Below are positions 42,853 through 51,293 of a stretch of DNA of 64,000 nucleotides, one piece after another (the first letter of the stretch is position 1; each line of letters starts with the position of its first letter). The stretch is taken from contig CAWDHI010000001.1 in NCBI GenBank assembly GCA_963802095.1, positions 186,001 to 250,000 of the forward strand, written 5' to 3'. The notes under the pieces are model-generated. The model saw nothing but the letters and a program-made list of their open reading frames with translations, did no database searches and was not told where the DNA came from. The position numbers and the translations under genes were made by a program. Origin of the DNA: CAVVEQ01 sp963802095 (GTDB lineage Bacteria; Chloroflexota; Anaerolineae; Anaerolineales; Anaerolineaceae).

Positions 42853-44367
42853 ATGGAACAGAGCTTACCCTGGCTGCCACCCCCGATCCGGGAAGCACTT
42901 CAAAAAACGAGGGTGGATGGAGATGTGTTTCTCGTTGGGGGAGCGGTTCGGGATGTCATCCTGGGGGTTAAATGCAGGGATTATGACTTCGTCCTAGCGG
43001 GGAGAACAAAGCAGATCGCGCGTAGGACTGCCGATATCCTTGGCGGAGATTTTTATACCCTAGATGAGGAGCGTCAGGTCATGCGGGTTCTCTGGTACCC
43101 GAATGCCAAAGAAGTGCTTACCCTGGATTTTGCTCCCTTCCAGGGGGGAACCCTGGAGGCAGACCTGGCTAACCGGGATTTCACCATCAATGCCATGGCG
43201 GTAAATCTCGCCGACCCAAGCCGGGTCATCGATCCGCTGGGAGGAGCGATCGACCTGAAAAACTGCAGCTTAAAACGCTGCAGGGAAAATTCCGTTCTGG
43301 ATGACCCGGTACGGTCGGTAAGGGCAGTGCGCATCGCGATCCAATTGACGATGACGATTGAACCGGAGACGATTAAAGAGATACGAAAGGCAACTGGCAG
43401 GCTGAGTTCCATCTCCGCAGAAAGGATCCGTGATGAACTCTTCCGGCTGCTGTCTGGCAGGCGGGTTTCCAGCGCGATTCGGTTACTTGAAAACCTGGGT
43501 CATTTGAAGGAGCTTTTTCCAGAAATTGCCCGATTACAGGGAGTGGAACAACACAGTGCGCATACCATGGATGTTTACGACCATACCCTGGCGGGCGTTT
43601 CCCGGCTGGAGGATTTGATCGATCTTTTAGACCAGGAAAATGCAAACGAACCCATCCCGGATTTGACCTCGGCTCAGGCGGTATCGATGCTCGGTCCTTA
43701 CCGCTCGGCTTACCGGGACCATCTCCAGGAAAGGATCACTGATGAACGAACCCGCCGGGGGCTGCTATTTTTTTCTGCTCTCTTCCACGACGCAGGTAAG
43801 GCTATCTCCACCCGCAGGGGAGCGGATGGGGAACTGCACAGCTACTTGCATGAAACCAGCGGTGCGAATATCGCGGTGAAGAGGAGCCGAACCCTGGCTT
43901 GCAGCAATAGGGAATCAGAAATTATAGAACGGATTGTGAAGAATCACATGCGTCCGAACCTCTTACGTAAATCTCCTGGAGGTGCTACGCCAAAAGCAAT
44001 CTACCGTTTCTTCCGCGATTGCGGGGAGGAAGGCATGGATATCTGCCTCCTATCCCTGGCGGATTTTCTGGCAAAGCGAGCCGGGGCTCCGGACAGGGAT
44101 GATTGGTTGGGGTTACTGGAGTTGAACGGATGTTTATTGGATGCCTGGGTCAACCACCGCGATGAAAAGGTCACTCCACCCAGATTGGTGGATGGAAATG
44201 AGTTGATGATGGCTCTCTCGATCCCACCCGGACCGGCGGTGGGTAAAGCACTCGCCGCGATCACCGAGGCACAGGTGGAGGGTCGGGTTCATTCACCGAA
44301 AGAGGCTATAGCATTTATAAAGCGACGTCAAACAGGTTCGAAGAAGGGGAGTACCAGGGATGGCTGA
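42853..44367 (+). CDS. CCA-adding tRNA nucleotidyltransferase with HD domain
   Basis: The enzyme adds or repairs the CCA end of tRNA (or is a poly(A) polymerase of the same class II family). The N-terminal head has FLVGGAVRDVILG and DYDF with catalytic aspartates, and ANRDFTINAMAVNL, RAVRIAIQ are neck signatures. The C-terminal part carries an HD phosphohydrolase domain (LFFSALFHDAGKAISTRRG, VKNHMRP). At 504 aa it is full length. It begins 18 bases after hpt, and its 3' end overlaps the next gene by eight bases. Confidence 0.93.
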   Translation: MEQSLPWLPPPIREALQKTRVDGDVFLVGGAVRDVILGVKCRDYDFVLAGRTKQIARRTADILGGDFYTLDEERQVMRVLWYPNAKEVLTLDFAPFQGGTLEADLANRDFTINAMAVNLADPSRVIDPLGGAIDLKNCSLKRCRENSVLDDPVRSVRAVRIAIQLTMTIEPETIKEIRKATGRLSSISAERIRDELFRLLSGRRVSSAIRLLENLGHLKELFPEIARLQGVEQHSAHTMDVYDHTLAGVSRLEDLIDLLDQENANEPIPDLTSAQAVSMLGPYRSAYRDHLQERITDERTRRGLLFFSALFHDAGKAISTRRGADGELHSYLHETSGANIAVKRSRTLACSNRESEIIERIVKNHMRPNLLRKSPGGATPKAIYRFFRDCGEEGMDICLLSLADFLAKRAGAPDRDDWLGLLELNGCLLDAWVNHRDEKVTPPRLVDGNELMMALSIPPGPAVGKALAAITEAQVEGRVHSPKEAIAFIKRRQTGSKKGSTRDG

Positions 44368-45145
44368 AATTACGATACCTCTTGCATACGAAAGGGCAGG
44401 CAATGGTGTTCCCTTGATCCTGCTGCATGGTTACCCGCTGAACCGCACTATCTGGAAAGGTGTGCTTCCCTTTCTGACCAACATCGCGGATGTGATCATG
44501 CCCGATCTGCGCGGGCATGGACAATCGCCCATTCCTGAAGGGGAATATTGCATGGAAACCATGGCGGCGGATGTGATCGCACTCATGGATTCCCTTGGGA
44601 TCGAAAAGGGAGTGATTGCAGGTCATTCAATGGGTGGTTATGTGACATTAGCCCTGCTGAAATATCATCCAGAGCGCTTGATCGCAGCAGGGATGGTCGC
44701 CAGCCAGGCTGCAGCGGATTCGCCGGAAAAGTACCTTGCGCGAATGGAATCCATTGAGGAAATCAAGATCTCCGGACCTGCGATCGTGACGGAGGGCATG
44801 CTTGCCCGGCTCACCCGCAAAGAAGATATCCTCTCTGAACTTGCGGGAATTTTATCGGCTGCCACCGCCCGGGGTTTGATCGGCACCTTGTCCGGAATTG
44901 CCAATCGTGAAGATGCCCTCGAATGGCTGCGCAGCATAAAAACTCCTTTGATGGTGATCAGTGGTGCTGACGATTTGATCATTCCCCGCGAACGGTCAGA
45001 GGAGATTGTAAGGTCCAGTGCCAATGCCTGGTGGGTAGAAATTCCTGGATGTGGTCACATGCCCATGATGGAGAACCCGGAGGTGACCGGACTGGCGTTG
45101 AGAAGCCTGGTGGCTACCTCATTGGTAAGGCAGGATAAAAAATAA
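44360..45145 (+). CDS. Alpha/beta-fold hydrolase
   Basis: The catalytic triad appears complete: nucleophile serine in GHSMGGYVTLALL, aspartate in VISGADDLIIP and histidine in IPGCGHMPMMENP. The oxyanion region is LLHGYPLNRTIW. Length (261 aa) and motifs fit esterases or haloperoxidase-like members; the substrate cannot be predicted. No signal peptide is seen. It overlaps the CCA enzyme gene by eight bases and converges with a small zinc-ribbon gene. Confidence 0.92.
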   Translation: MAEITIPLAYERAGNGVPLILLHGYPLNRTIWKGVLPFLTNIADVIMPDLRGHGQSPIPEGEYCMETMAADVIALMDSLGIEKGVIAGHSMGGYVTLALLKYHPERLIAAGMVASQAAADSPEKYLARMESIEEIKISGPAIVTEGMLARLTRKEDILSELAGILSAATARGLIGTLSGIANREDALEWLRSIKTPLMVISGADDLIIPRERSEEIVRSSANAWWVEIPGCGHMPMMENPEVTGLALRSLVATSLVRQDKK

Positions 45146-45165
45146 TCTGTGGGAGGGGGGGAGAA

Positions 45166-45462
45166 TCAGGGGTAGACTTCTGTCAAAATAGGCTCATAGA
45201 AACAACGGCAACCGGAGCCGTGCGAACAACCGGGATGGGGGAGAAGCGGTGGATTTTCCTTGGAATAAGTCCCTTGCAGGTTTTGGCAGCAGGGGCACGC
45301 ATCTCCAGCGACCGATACCTGTACCTTGGATACGCGGGGATTCTTTTGCATACGTTGCAGAGATGCCTGCACGGTTGAGTTCTCCGGGAGTGATACTCCA
45401 CAGACAGGGCATTTGGTGGCATGGTCAGGAGCGGATGAGTTGCATTTTGAACAGGTTTGCAT
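45166..45462 (-). CDS. Small cysteine-rich zinc-ribbon protein
   Basis: The 98-residue protein carries a zinc ribbon at its N-terminus (CSKCNSSAPDHATKCPVCG) and a second cysteine cluster (CPCCQNLQG...PHPGCSHGSGCRCFYEP). The latter resembles a conserved module of Chloroflexota and other environmental bacteria with no assigned role. A nucleic-acid- or metal-binding role is likely but unproven. Its ATG follows the terminator of the upstream receiver gene by about 35 bases, so it probably has its own transcript. Confidence 0.78.
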   Translation of the reverse strand: MQTCSKCNSSAPDHATKCPVCGVSLPENSTVQASLQRMQKNPRVSKVQVSVAGDACPCCQNLQGTYSKENPPLLPHPGCSHGSGCRCFYEPILTEVYP

Positions 45463-45497
45463 TGGAGACCTCGCGAATTTATCTTTATTCTAACAAA

Positions 45498-45522
45498 AAA
45501 CCCGGAGATTTTCTCCGGGTTT
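45498..45522 (-). terminator. Terminator after the receiver-domain gene
   Basis: An 11-bp perfect stem (AAACCCGGAGA with TCTCCGGGTTT) has a three-base loop. On the minus strand it runs into TTTTTTGTT, so it ends the transcript of the receiver gene that stops at 45534. Confidence 0.85.
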
Positions 45523-45533
45523 GCATTTGCAGG

Positions 45534-45923
45534 TTAGGTCATTGCCATGACGAGCCTGAGATCCGGGCGCTTGCGTTTCATCAGGCTGCGGATATGGGCA
45601 ACAAGCACATGATTGGGGGCGGGTTTGATCAGGTAATCATCAGCGCCAGCATCCAGTGCCGCTGCCACCGTTCCCGGGTTATCCATGGCCGAGAGCACAA
45701 GCACGGGAATATCTCCAAAATCACGGATTGCTCGGCAAACCTCCCAGCCATTCATCTGGGGCATCATCAAATCCAGGATGACCAGATCGGGGAACTCCCG
45801 GTAGACCAGGGAAAGGCCTTCCTTGCCTGAATTGGCGGTTAGGATCTCAGCAGAGGTTGGCTCAAGCAGGACCTTTAGCAGTTCCGTCATTGCCCGGTCA
45901 TCATCGATTACCAGAATCTTCAT
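45534..45923 (-). CDS. Stand-alone receiver-domain response regulator
   Basis: The protein is a single receiver domain of 129 aa: IDDDRAMTELL, phospho-acceptor aspartate in LVILDLMMPQMNGWEV, LVLSAMDNPG with the switch serine, and DDYLIKPAPNH with the conserved lysine. No output domain follows, so it works through protein contacts, as CheY- or Spo0F-like proteins do. No kinase is adjacent. A terminator lies just downstream. Confidence 0.92.
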   Translation of the reverse strand: MKILVIDDDRAMTELLKVLLEPTSAEILTANSGKEGLSLVYREFPDLVILDLMMPQMNGWEVCRAIRDFGDIPVLVLSAMDNPGTVAAALDAGADDYLIKPAPNHVLVAHIRSLMKRKRPDLRLVMAMT

Positions 45924-46134
45924 TCAGGCCTCCAGGATTTCTAAATCCTATTATCCTGCATCCGATGGGTTTTAAACCTTGCAATTGCTTAACAGAAATT
46001 TCCCCAAATCCTTTTATGTCTAAACAACTTTCAATCCAAAGCTGAAAGATTGCTGTTTGTGGTAAAATGCAAGCTTTAATGTGTGAATTTAAATCCCGCA
46101 TGGGATTTTTTTAAAATCATTCTGGAGGATCAAT

Positions 46135-48903
46135 ATGGCTGGGAAAAAATGGGTTTTTCTTTTTGATGAAGTGAACGCTGCAGAGAAATACATGGGCGGA
46201 GACTGGGATAAAGTTAGGGGGCTCTTAGGCGGTAAAGGGGCCAACCTGGCGGATATGACCCGCATAGGATTGCCGGTTCCGCCATTCTTTACCATTACCA
46301 CAGAGGCTTGCAACGCTTACCTGGCGGGCGGGAATAAGTTCCCGGTCGGGATGTGGGACCAGGTTCTTGACGCACTCAAACGAGTGGAGGAGCATTCCGG
46401 GAAGAAGTTTGGCGATCCGACCAATCCTCTCCTTGTTTCCTGTAGATCCGGTGCAAAATTCTCCATGCCGGGCATGATGGATACCGTTCTCAATATTGGC
46501 CTGAACGATGACACAGCCAGGGGAATGGTGAAATTGACCGAAAATGAGCGGTTTGTTTATGATTCCTACCGCCGCCTGGTCCAGATGTTCGGTTCAGTCG
46601 TTATGGACATTCCTGACGAAGCCTTTGAGGACGTTCTCGAGGACTTCAAAAAGAAAGCTGGAGCAAAGCAGGATACCGACCTGACCGCCGATCAACTGAA
46701 GTCACTCGTGGAAACTTTTAAAAAGGTTTTCAAGAAGGAAACCAAACAGGAATTTCCCCAGAATCCTCTCCAGCAGATGAGACTGGCCACCGAAGCTGTC
46801 TTTGGATCCTGGAACGGCAAGCGCGCCATCGATTACCGACGCGCGACCAATATCCCCGATGACCTGGGAACCGCGGTCAATATTGTCACCATGGTTTTCG
46901 GCAACATGGGCTGGGATTCCGGTACAGGTGTGGCTTTCACCCGCAATCCCTCCAACGGGGAAAATATTCTTTATGGCGATTACTTGCTGAATGCCCAAGG
47001 CGAGGATGTGGTGGCAGGCATCCGCAATACGGAAAAGGTCCAGACCATGGGTGAGACTTTACCCAAAGCCTATAAGGAATTCATCAAGGTCACCAAGATC
47101 CTGGAAAAACATTACCACGATATGCAGGATATGGAATTCACGGTTGAACGCGGTCGTCTGTGGATGCTCCAAACCCGCAATGGCAAGCGCACCGCTCTCG
47201 CCGCTGTTCGAATGGCCGTGGAGATGGCAAATGAAAAGCTGATCACCAAGCAGGAAGCCATCCTGCGAGTGACTCCAGACCAGGTGGATACATTACTCCA
47301 TCCCCAGTTCGACCCGGAAACCAAGAAGGCCTCCAAAAAGGAAGGCAAGTATTATGGTTCCGGCGTGAATGCCTCTCCTGGAGCAGCTGTAGGGCGCGTT
47401 TATTTCGATGCCGATACCGCAGAAAAGAAGAACAAAGAAGAAAAGCAGGACGTGATCATGGTCCGTCCGTTCACCAAGCCGGATGACGTGCATGGGATGC
47501 TGGCGGCAAAAGGCATCCTCACCAGCGAAGGGGGAGCAACCAGCCATGCGGCGGTCGTTGCACGACAGTTTGGTGTTCCCTGTGTGGTAGGGGCTTCAAG
47601 CATCAAGATCGACGTCGAAAAGAAAGTTATGGAATGCAACGGGGTCAAAGTCAAGGAAGGTGAATGGATTTCAGTTGATGGAACTTCGGGAGAAGTATTC
47701 CTGGGGCAATTGAAACTGACCGTGCCCAAGATCGAGGAACAGAAAGAACTGCTCACCCTACTCAACTGGGCTGATGAGATCTGTGCCAAAAAAGGTATCC
47801 GAAAATTCCCCGCTGGCTGGCCCACCACTGGTTTGCAAGTTTGGGCGAACGCGGATTATCCTAAGGATGCAGAACGAGCCCGGTCCTACGGCGCTAAAGG
47901 TATTGGTTTATGCCGAACCGAGCACATGTTCTTCGAGCAATCCCGCCTGCCAACCGTCCAGAAGATGATTCTTGCCAAGACCAGCGCAGAGCGAACCAAA
48001 GCTTTGAATACGTTACTCCCGTTCCAGCGCTCCGATTTTGAAGGTCTTTTCAGTGCGATGACCGGCCTGCCGGTGATCATCCGCCTGATCGACCCGCCTT
48101 TGCACGAGTTTCTACCTTCCGAGGAATCGCTCCTCGAAGAAGTTATCACCATGCGAGTGAAGGGCGAGAAAAGGGGTTTGGAAGCCAAGGAAGAGTTGCT
48201 CGAAACCGTTCGCGGGATGCACGAAAGCAACCCGATGATGGGCTTGCGTGGGATCCGGCTGAGTGTTGTAATGCCTGAGATCGTCGAAATGCAGGTAAGA
48301 GCGATCTTCGAAGCCGCGTGCAATGTCAAGTTGGCTGGTAAGGAACCTAAACCCGAGGTAATGATCCCCCTCACCGGGCACGTTAACGAGCTCAAACACA
48401 TCCAGCCGCGCCTGGTGGAAATTGCCAAAGCAGTGATGACAGAGAAGAAAGTAAAAGTCGATTACAAGTTTGGGACAATGATCGAAATCCCGCGTGCCGC
48501 GGTAACCGCGGCGGAGATCGCTGGCCCGGCTGAATTCTTCTCCTTCGGTACCAATGACCTAACCCAGATGACCTTCGGATACAGCCGCGACGATGCGGAG
48601 CGCTCATTCCTGGTGAAGTATGTGGAAACCGGTATTCTTGAAAATAATCCCTTCCAGACCCTGGACCAGGGGGGAGTGGGGAAACTGATGGATATGGCGG
48701 TGAGAGATGGGCGCACCACCCGTCCAAACCTGGAAGTGGGTATCTGCGGTGAGCACGGTGGTGATCCGGAATCGATCGATTTCTGTCACCGGGTTGGTAA
48801 CAACTATGTGAGCTGCTCTCCATACCGCGTGCCGGTAGCCCGCCTGGCAGCTGCGCACGCAGCCATCAAGTATTCAACCGGTAAAGAAAACACCGATAAA
48901 TAA
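46135..48903 (+). CDS. ppdK: Pyruvate, phosphate dikinase
   Basis: PPDK interconverts pyruvate, ATP and phosphate with PEP, AMP and pyrophosphate and can run in glycolytic or gluconeogenic direction. The ATP-binding N-terminal domains, the phosphohistidine loop GGATSHAAVVARQFGVPC (His about 472), and the C-terminal PEP/pyruvate barrel with ICGEHGGDPESIDF (Cys about 871) are all present. Length (922 aa) is normal for bacterial and plant PPDK. GGAGG lies seven bases before the ATG. TAAAAT at 46063-46068 may be its -10 box. Confidence 0.97.
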   Translation: MAGKKWVFLFDEVNAAEKYMGGDWDKVRGLLGGKGANLADMTRIGLPVPPFFTITTEACNAYLAGGNKFPVGMWDQVLDALKRVEEHSGKKFGDPTNPLLVSCRSGAKFSMPGMMDTVLNIGLNDDTARGMVKLTENERFVYDSYRRLVQMFGSVVMDIPDEAFEDVLEDFKKKAGAKQDTDLTADQLKSLVETFKKVFKKETKQEFPQNPLQQMRLATEAVFGSWNGKRAIDYRRATNIPDDLGTAVNIVTMVFGNMGWDSGTGVAFTRNPSNGENILYGDYLLNAQGEDVVAGIRNTEKVQTMGETLPKAYKEFIKVTKILEKHYHDMQDMEFTVERGRLWMLQTRNGKRTALAAVRMAVEMANEKLITKQEAILRVTPDQVDTLLHPQFDPETKKASKKEGKYYGSGVNASPGAAVGRVYFDADTAEKKNKEEKQDVIMVRPFTKPDDVHGMLAAKGILTSEGGATSHAAVVARQFGVPCVVGASSIKIDVEKKVMECNGVKVKEGEWISVDGTSGEVFLGQLKLTVPKIEEQKELLTLLNWADEICAKKGIRKFPAGWPTTGLQVWANADYPKDAERARSYGAKGIGLCRTEHMFFEQSRLPTVQKMILAKTSAERTKALNTLLPFQRSDFEGLFSAMTGLPVIIRLIDPPLHEFLPSEESLLEEVITMRVKGEKRGLEAKEELLETVRGMHESNPMMGLRGIRLSVVMPEIVEMQVRAIFEAACNVKLAGKEPKPEVMIPLTGHVNELKHIQPRLVEIAKAVMTEKKVKVDYKFGTMIEIPRAAVTAAEIAGPAEFFSFGTNDLTQMTFGYSRDDAERSFLVKYVETGILENNPFQTLDQGGVGKLMDMAVRDGRTTRPNLEVGICGEHGGDPESIDFCHRVGNNYVSCSPYRVPVARLAAAHAAIKYSTGKENTDK

Positions 48904-48923
48904 GCAGGTTAAGGATTTGATGA

Positions 48924-48958
48924 GAGGGGAGCTTGCAAGCGCTCCCCTCGTTTTTTTT
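48924..48958 (+). terminator. Strong terminator after ppdK
   Basis: GAGGGGAGC pairs with GCTCCCCTC over an eight-base loop, followed by eight T after a G. It lies 21 bases after the ppdK stop and before the promoter of the desulfurase gene. Confidence 0.93.
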
Positions 48959-48974
48959 CCTGAAAAAAGGCGGA

Positions 48975-48980
48975 TATAAT
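48975..48980 (+). promoter_or_regulatory. -10 box TATAAT of the desulfurase operon
   Basis: TATAAT follows the ppdK terminator by 17 bases and is upstream of ATG 49038. An inverted repeat (48989-49008) begins nine bases after it, close to the probable transcription start. No consensus -35 box is seen. Confidence 0.55.
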
Positions 48981-48988
48981 TGTTCAGG

Positions 48989-49008
48989 TTATAGCCAAAA
49001 GGCTATAA
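48989..49008 (+). promoter_or_regulatory. Perfect inverted repeat in the desulfurase leader
   Basis: TTATAGCC and GGCTATAA form an 8-bp perfect dyad around AAAA. It overlaps or follows the transcription start, so it could be a repressor operator or a 5' hairpin. No T-run follows, so it is not a terminator. Confidence 0.55.
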
Positions 49009-49037
49009 GGGGTGACATTTCTCTTAATCGAATTCCA

Positions 49038-50249
49038 ATGGACATCAAAGCACTCAGGGAAGATTTCCCGGTTTTACAGGAAGAGCGCAAGGGCAAATCG
49101 ATCGTTTATTTCGATAATGCCTGCCAGACACTTCGCCCCTTTTCAGTTATCGAGGCGGTGGAAGGTTACTATCGGCATTCTTCCGCCTGCGTGGGCAGAA
49201 GCAACCATAAACTGGCTGAGGAAGTCACCCGTGCCTGTGAAGAATCCCGTTCCCGCATCGCCAAGTTCCTGCATGCCTCAAAAAAAGAAGAGGTCATCTT
49301 CACCCGCAATACCACCGAGGGAATCAACCTTGTTTCCAATTCGCTCAATCTCAAGGCTGGGGATGTTGTTCTACTTTCCGATAAGGAGCACAATTCCAAC
49401 CTGATCCCGTGGCTGATGGCTCGCAAGAAGATCGGGATCGAAGTGGGGATCATTCCGACCGGCACGGATGGCCGGCTGGATCTGGATGCGTTCCGAAAAA
49501 TGCTTACCCCCAGCGTCAGGCTTGTCTCCCTGGGTATGACCTCCAACCTGGATGGGGTGACGATCCCGGCGCGGGAGATCATCCAGGCTGCGCACAAAAA
49601 CGGTTCTTTGGTGCTGCTGGATGCTGCCCAGACCACCCCGCACATGGCGATTGATGTTCGAGCGCTTGATGTGGACCTGCTGGCTTTTTCGGGCCACAAG
49701 ATGCTTGGACCTTCCGGGATCGGCGTGTTATTCGGGAAATACACCCTTTTGGAAAAAATGGAGCCCTTCCTGGTGGGGGGCGAGACCGTGGCGATTTCCA
49801 CCTACACTGACTGCCAGTTCCTGCCACCGCCAGAGAAGTTCGAAGCCGGATTGCAGAATTATGCCGGAATCATCGGGTTGAGCGCTGCGGTTGAATACCT
49901 GCAAAAAATTGGTTTCGAAGCCATCCATAAACAGGAGAAGCTGCTGAACGCTGTGGTCAGCTCTAAACTTGGAGAAACACCGCGGATAAAATTGATCGGT
50001 CCGTCGGATCCTGCACAGCGGGGCGGTATTGTGACCTTCACCGTGGAAAAAGCCGATCATCACCAGGTGGCAATCATGCTGGACCAGGTTTCCAATATCG
50101 CTGTCCGCTCCGGGCAGCACTGCGTGCATTCCTGGTTCAACGCCAGGGGAATCACTGGCTCAGTGCGCGCTTCTTTTTATTTTTACAATACGCTGGAAGA
50201 GGTTGACCTGTTTGTTGAATCCCTGCACAAAATATTAAAGGTGATCTGA
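49038..50249 (+). CDS. Cysteine desulfurase-like class V aminotransferase
   Basis: This PLP enzyme should remove sulfur from cysteine (SufS/CsdA group). It has the N-terminal YFDNACQTLRP, TRNTTEGINLV, the LLDAAQTTPHM aspartate region, the PLP-lysine motif FSGHKMLGPSGIGVL and the sulfur-accepting cysteine in RSGQHCVHSWFNARG. The frame is open from 48933, but a promoter and inverted repeat lie in that stretch; ATG 49038 (MDIKALREDFPVL) gives 403 aa, the usual length, though without an obvious ribosome-binding site. No suf/isc scaffold genes flank it; a thioredoxin-fold membrane protein follows after two bases. Confidence 0.88.
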   Translation: MDIKALREDFPVLQEERKGKSIVYFDNACQTLRPFSVIEAVEGYYRHSSACVGRSNHKLAEEVTRACEESRSRIAKFLHASKKEEVIFTRNTTEGINLVSNSLNLKAGDVVLLSDKEHNSNLIPWLMARKKIGIEVGIIPTGTDGRLDLDAFRKMLTPSVRLVSLGMTSNLDGVTIPAREIIQAAHKNGSLVLLDAAQTTPHMAIDVRALDVDLLAFSGHKMLGPSGIGVLFGKYTLLEKMEPFLVGGETVAISTYTDCQFLPPPEKFEAGLQNYAGIIGLSAAVEYLQKIGFEAIHKQEKLLNAVVSSKLGETPRIKLIGPSDPAQRGGIVTFTVEKADHHQVAIMLDQVSNIAVRSGQHCVHSWFNARGITGSVRASFYFYNTLEEVDLFVESLHKILKVI

Positions 50250-50251
50250 AC

Positions 50252-51190
50252 ATGTTCTGTATTGCATCCTTCCTGGTTCTTTCCATCCTGGGTATTTTCA
50301 GCGCCAGCAACCGCCAGCTCGCCCGCGAGGCGCTCGATTGCGTTCTGCGCAGGGTGACCTTTCGACCCTGTAACACCGGCTTTGACCAGAAAATGAAAGC
50401 CAAGCTGGTGGGGGGAGTTCTCACCCGTTCGGAAACTGCTGCATTATTCATCAACAAAAATTTTGAGATCATCGCCTGGATCTTTATTGTCATGCTCGCA
50501 GTAAGCAGCTTTTTTGCCATTCGGGGTGTTTATTTTTATTACGTGTACGGCAGTTGCAACGGTTTAAATCAGGCCGGTTTCTGCGCTTTTGACCCGCGCG
50601 GTGAAAATAACGCTGTGTCAGCTATCCCACTGCAGTGCAAGGAAGAACCTCTAACAGCTGCAGACCTGACCCTGGAGCGGGTTGATCTTTCGCTTTTCCC
50701 TCAGCTTAATCAAGACTCAAAGGATAAGGTTATATTTATTGGTTGTTATGCTTGCGACTTTTCCCGCAAGGCTTACCCGGTGATCATGAAATTGGTCGAA
50801 AGATTCCCGGTTCATTTCATTTTTGCCCATTTTCCGGTTAAGGAAAAAAGCGACTATACCAGCCTGGTAGGCGAATGCGTTTACCAACAGGATCCACAAG
50901 TTCTATGGGAGTTAAACCCCATCCTTTTTGAGACCGATAAAGAGAACCTGGAAAACCCCCAATTCTTCGAAACAACTGTCAGCGATTTCGGTCTTGACCT
51001 CGAGGAATTCAGGTCATGCCTGGCCAATCCGCAAACAGAAACCAAGGTGCAGGAACAGATAACCAATATCACCAAGACGGGGATTTTTGGTACCCCGACG
51101 GTATTTATCAATGGTGAAGCGCTTGTGGGGCCCAAACCTTTCCGGGTATACGCGATAAATCTGGCAGGACTCCTATACTGGTTGAGGTGA
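50252..51190 (+). CDS. Membrane-anchored thioredoxin-fold protein (CYAC active site)
   Basis: Two hydrophobic helices (about 1-18 and 72-95) anchor the protein. A conserved basic segment with cysteine (LRRVTFRPCNTGFDQ) lies between them. The extracytoplasmic domain (about 150-312) is thioredoxin-like, with a CxxC site in IGCYACDFSRKAYP and a cis-proline-type GTPTVFING near the end, resembling DsbA-like oxidoreductases. It starts two bases after the desulfurase stop, so the two are almost surely coexpressed. Role in disulfide exchange or sulfur trafficking is inferred only. Confidence 0.8.
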   Translation: MFCIASFLVLSILGIFSASNRQLAREALDCVLRRVTFRPCNTGFDQKMKAKLVGGVLTRSETAALFINKNFEIIAWIFIVMLAVSSFFAIRGVYFYYVYGSCNGLNQAGFCAFDPRGENNAVSAIPLQCKEEPLTAADLTLERVDLSLFPQLNQDSKDKVIFIGCYACDFSRKAYPVIMKLVERFPVHFIFAHFPVKEKSDYTSLVGECVYQQDPQVLWELNPILFETDKENLENPQFFETTVSDFGLDLEEFRSCLANPQTETKVQEQITNITKTGIFGTPTVFINGEALVGPKPFRVYAINLAGLLYWLR

Positions 51191-51251
51191 ATCCGTATCA
51201 ATTGCTTCCTATAAAAGCTGTGCAAGATGCCACAGGATAAACGGTTTACTG

Positions 51252-51257
51252 TATAAT
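51252..51257 (+). promoter_or_regulatory. -10 box TATAAT of the pyruvate dehydrogenase operon
   Basis: TATAAT lies 36 bases before ATG 51294 in the 103-base gap after the thioredoxin-fold gene. No consensus -35 box is visible at 16-18 bases. Confidence 0.5.
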
Positions 51258-51293
51258 TAAATCGGACTGTAACACTCCCATTTGGAGGAAGAA

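Noticed and set aside
47886..48428. Minus-strand frame of 180 codons inside ppdK
   Set aside because: Shadow of the highly conserved PEP/pyruvate barrel of ppdK.
49169..49801. Minus-strand frame of 210 codons opposite the desulfurase
   Set aside because: It is the shadow of a conserved PLP enzyme with low-complexity Ser/Arg content.
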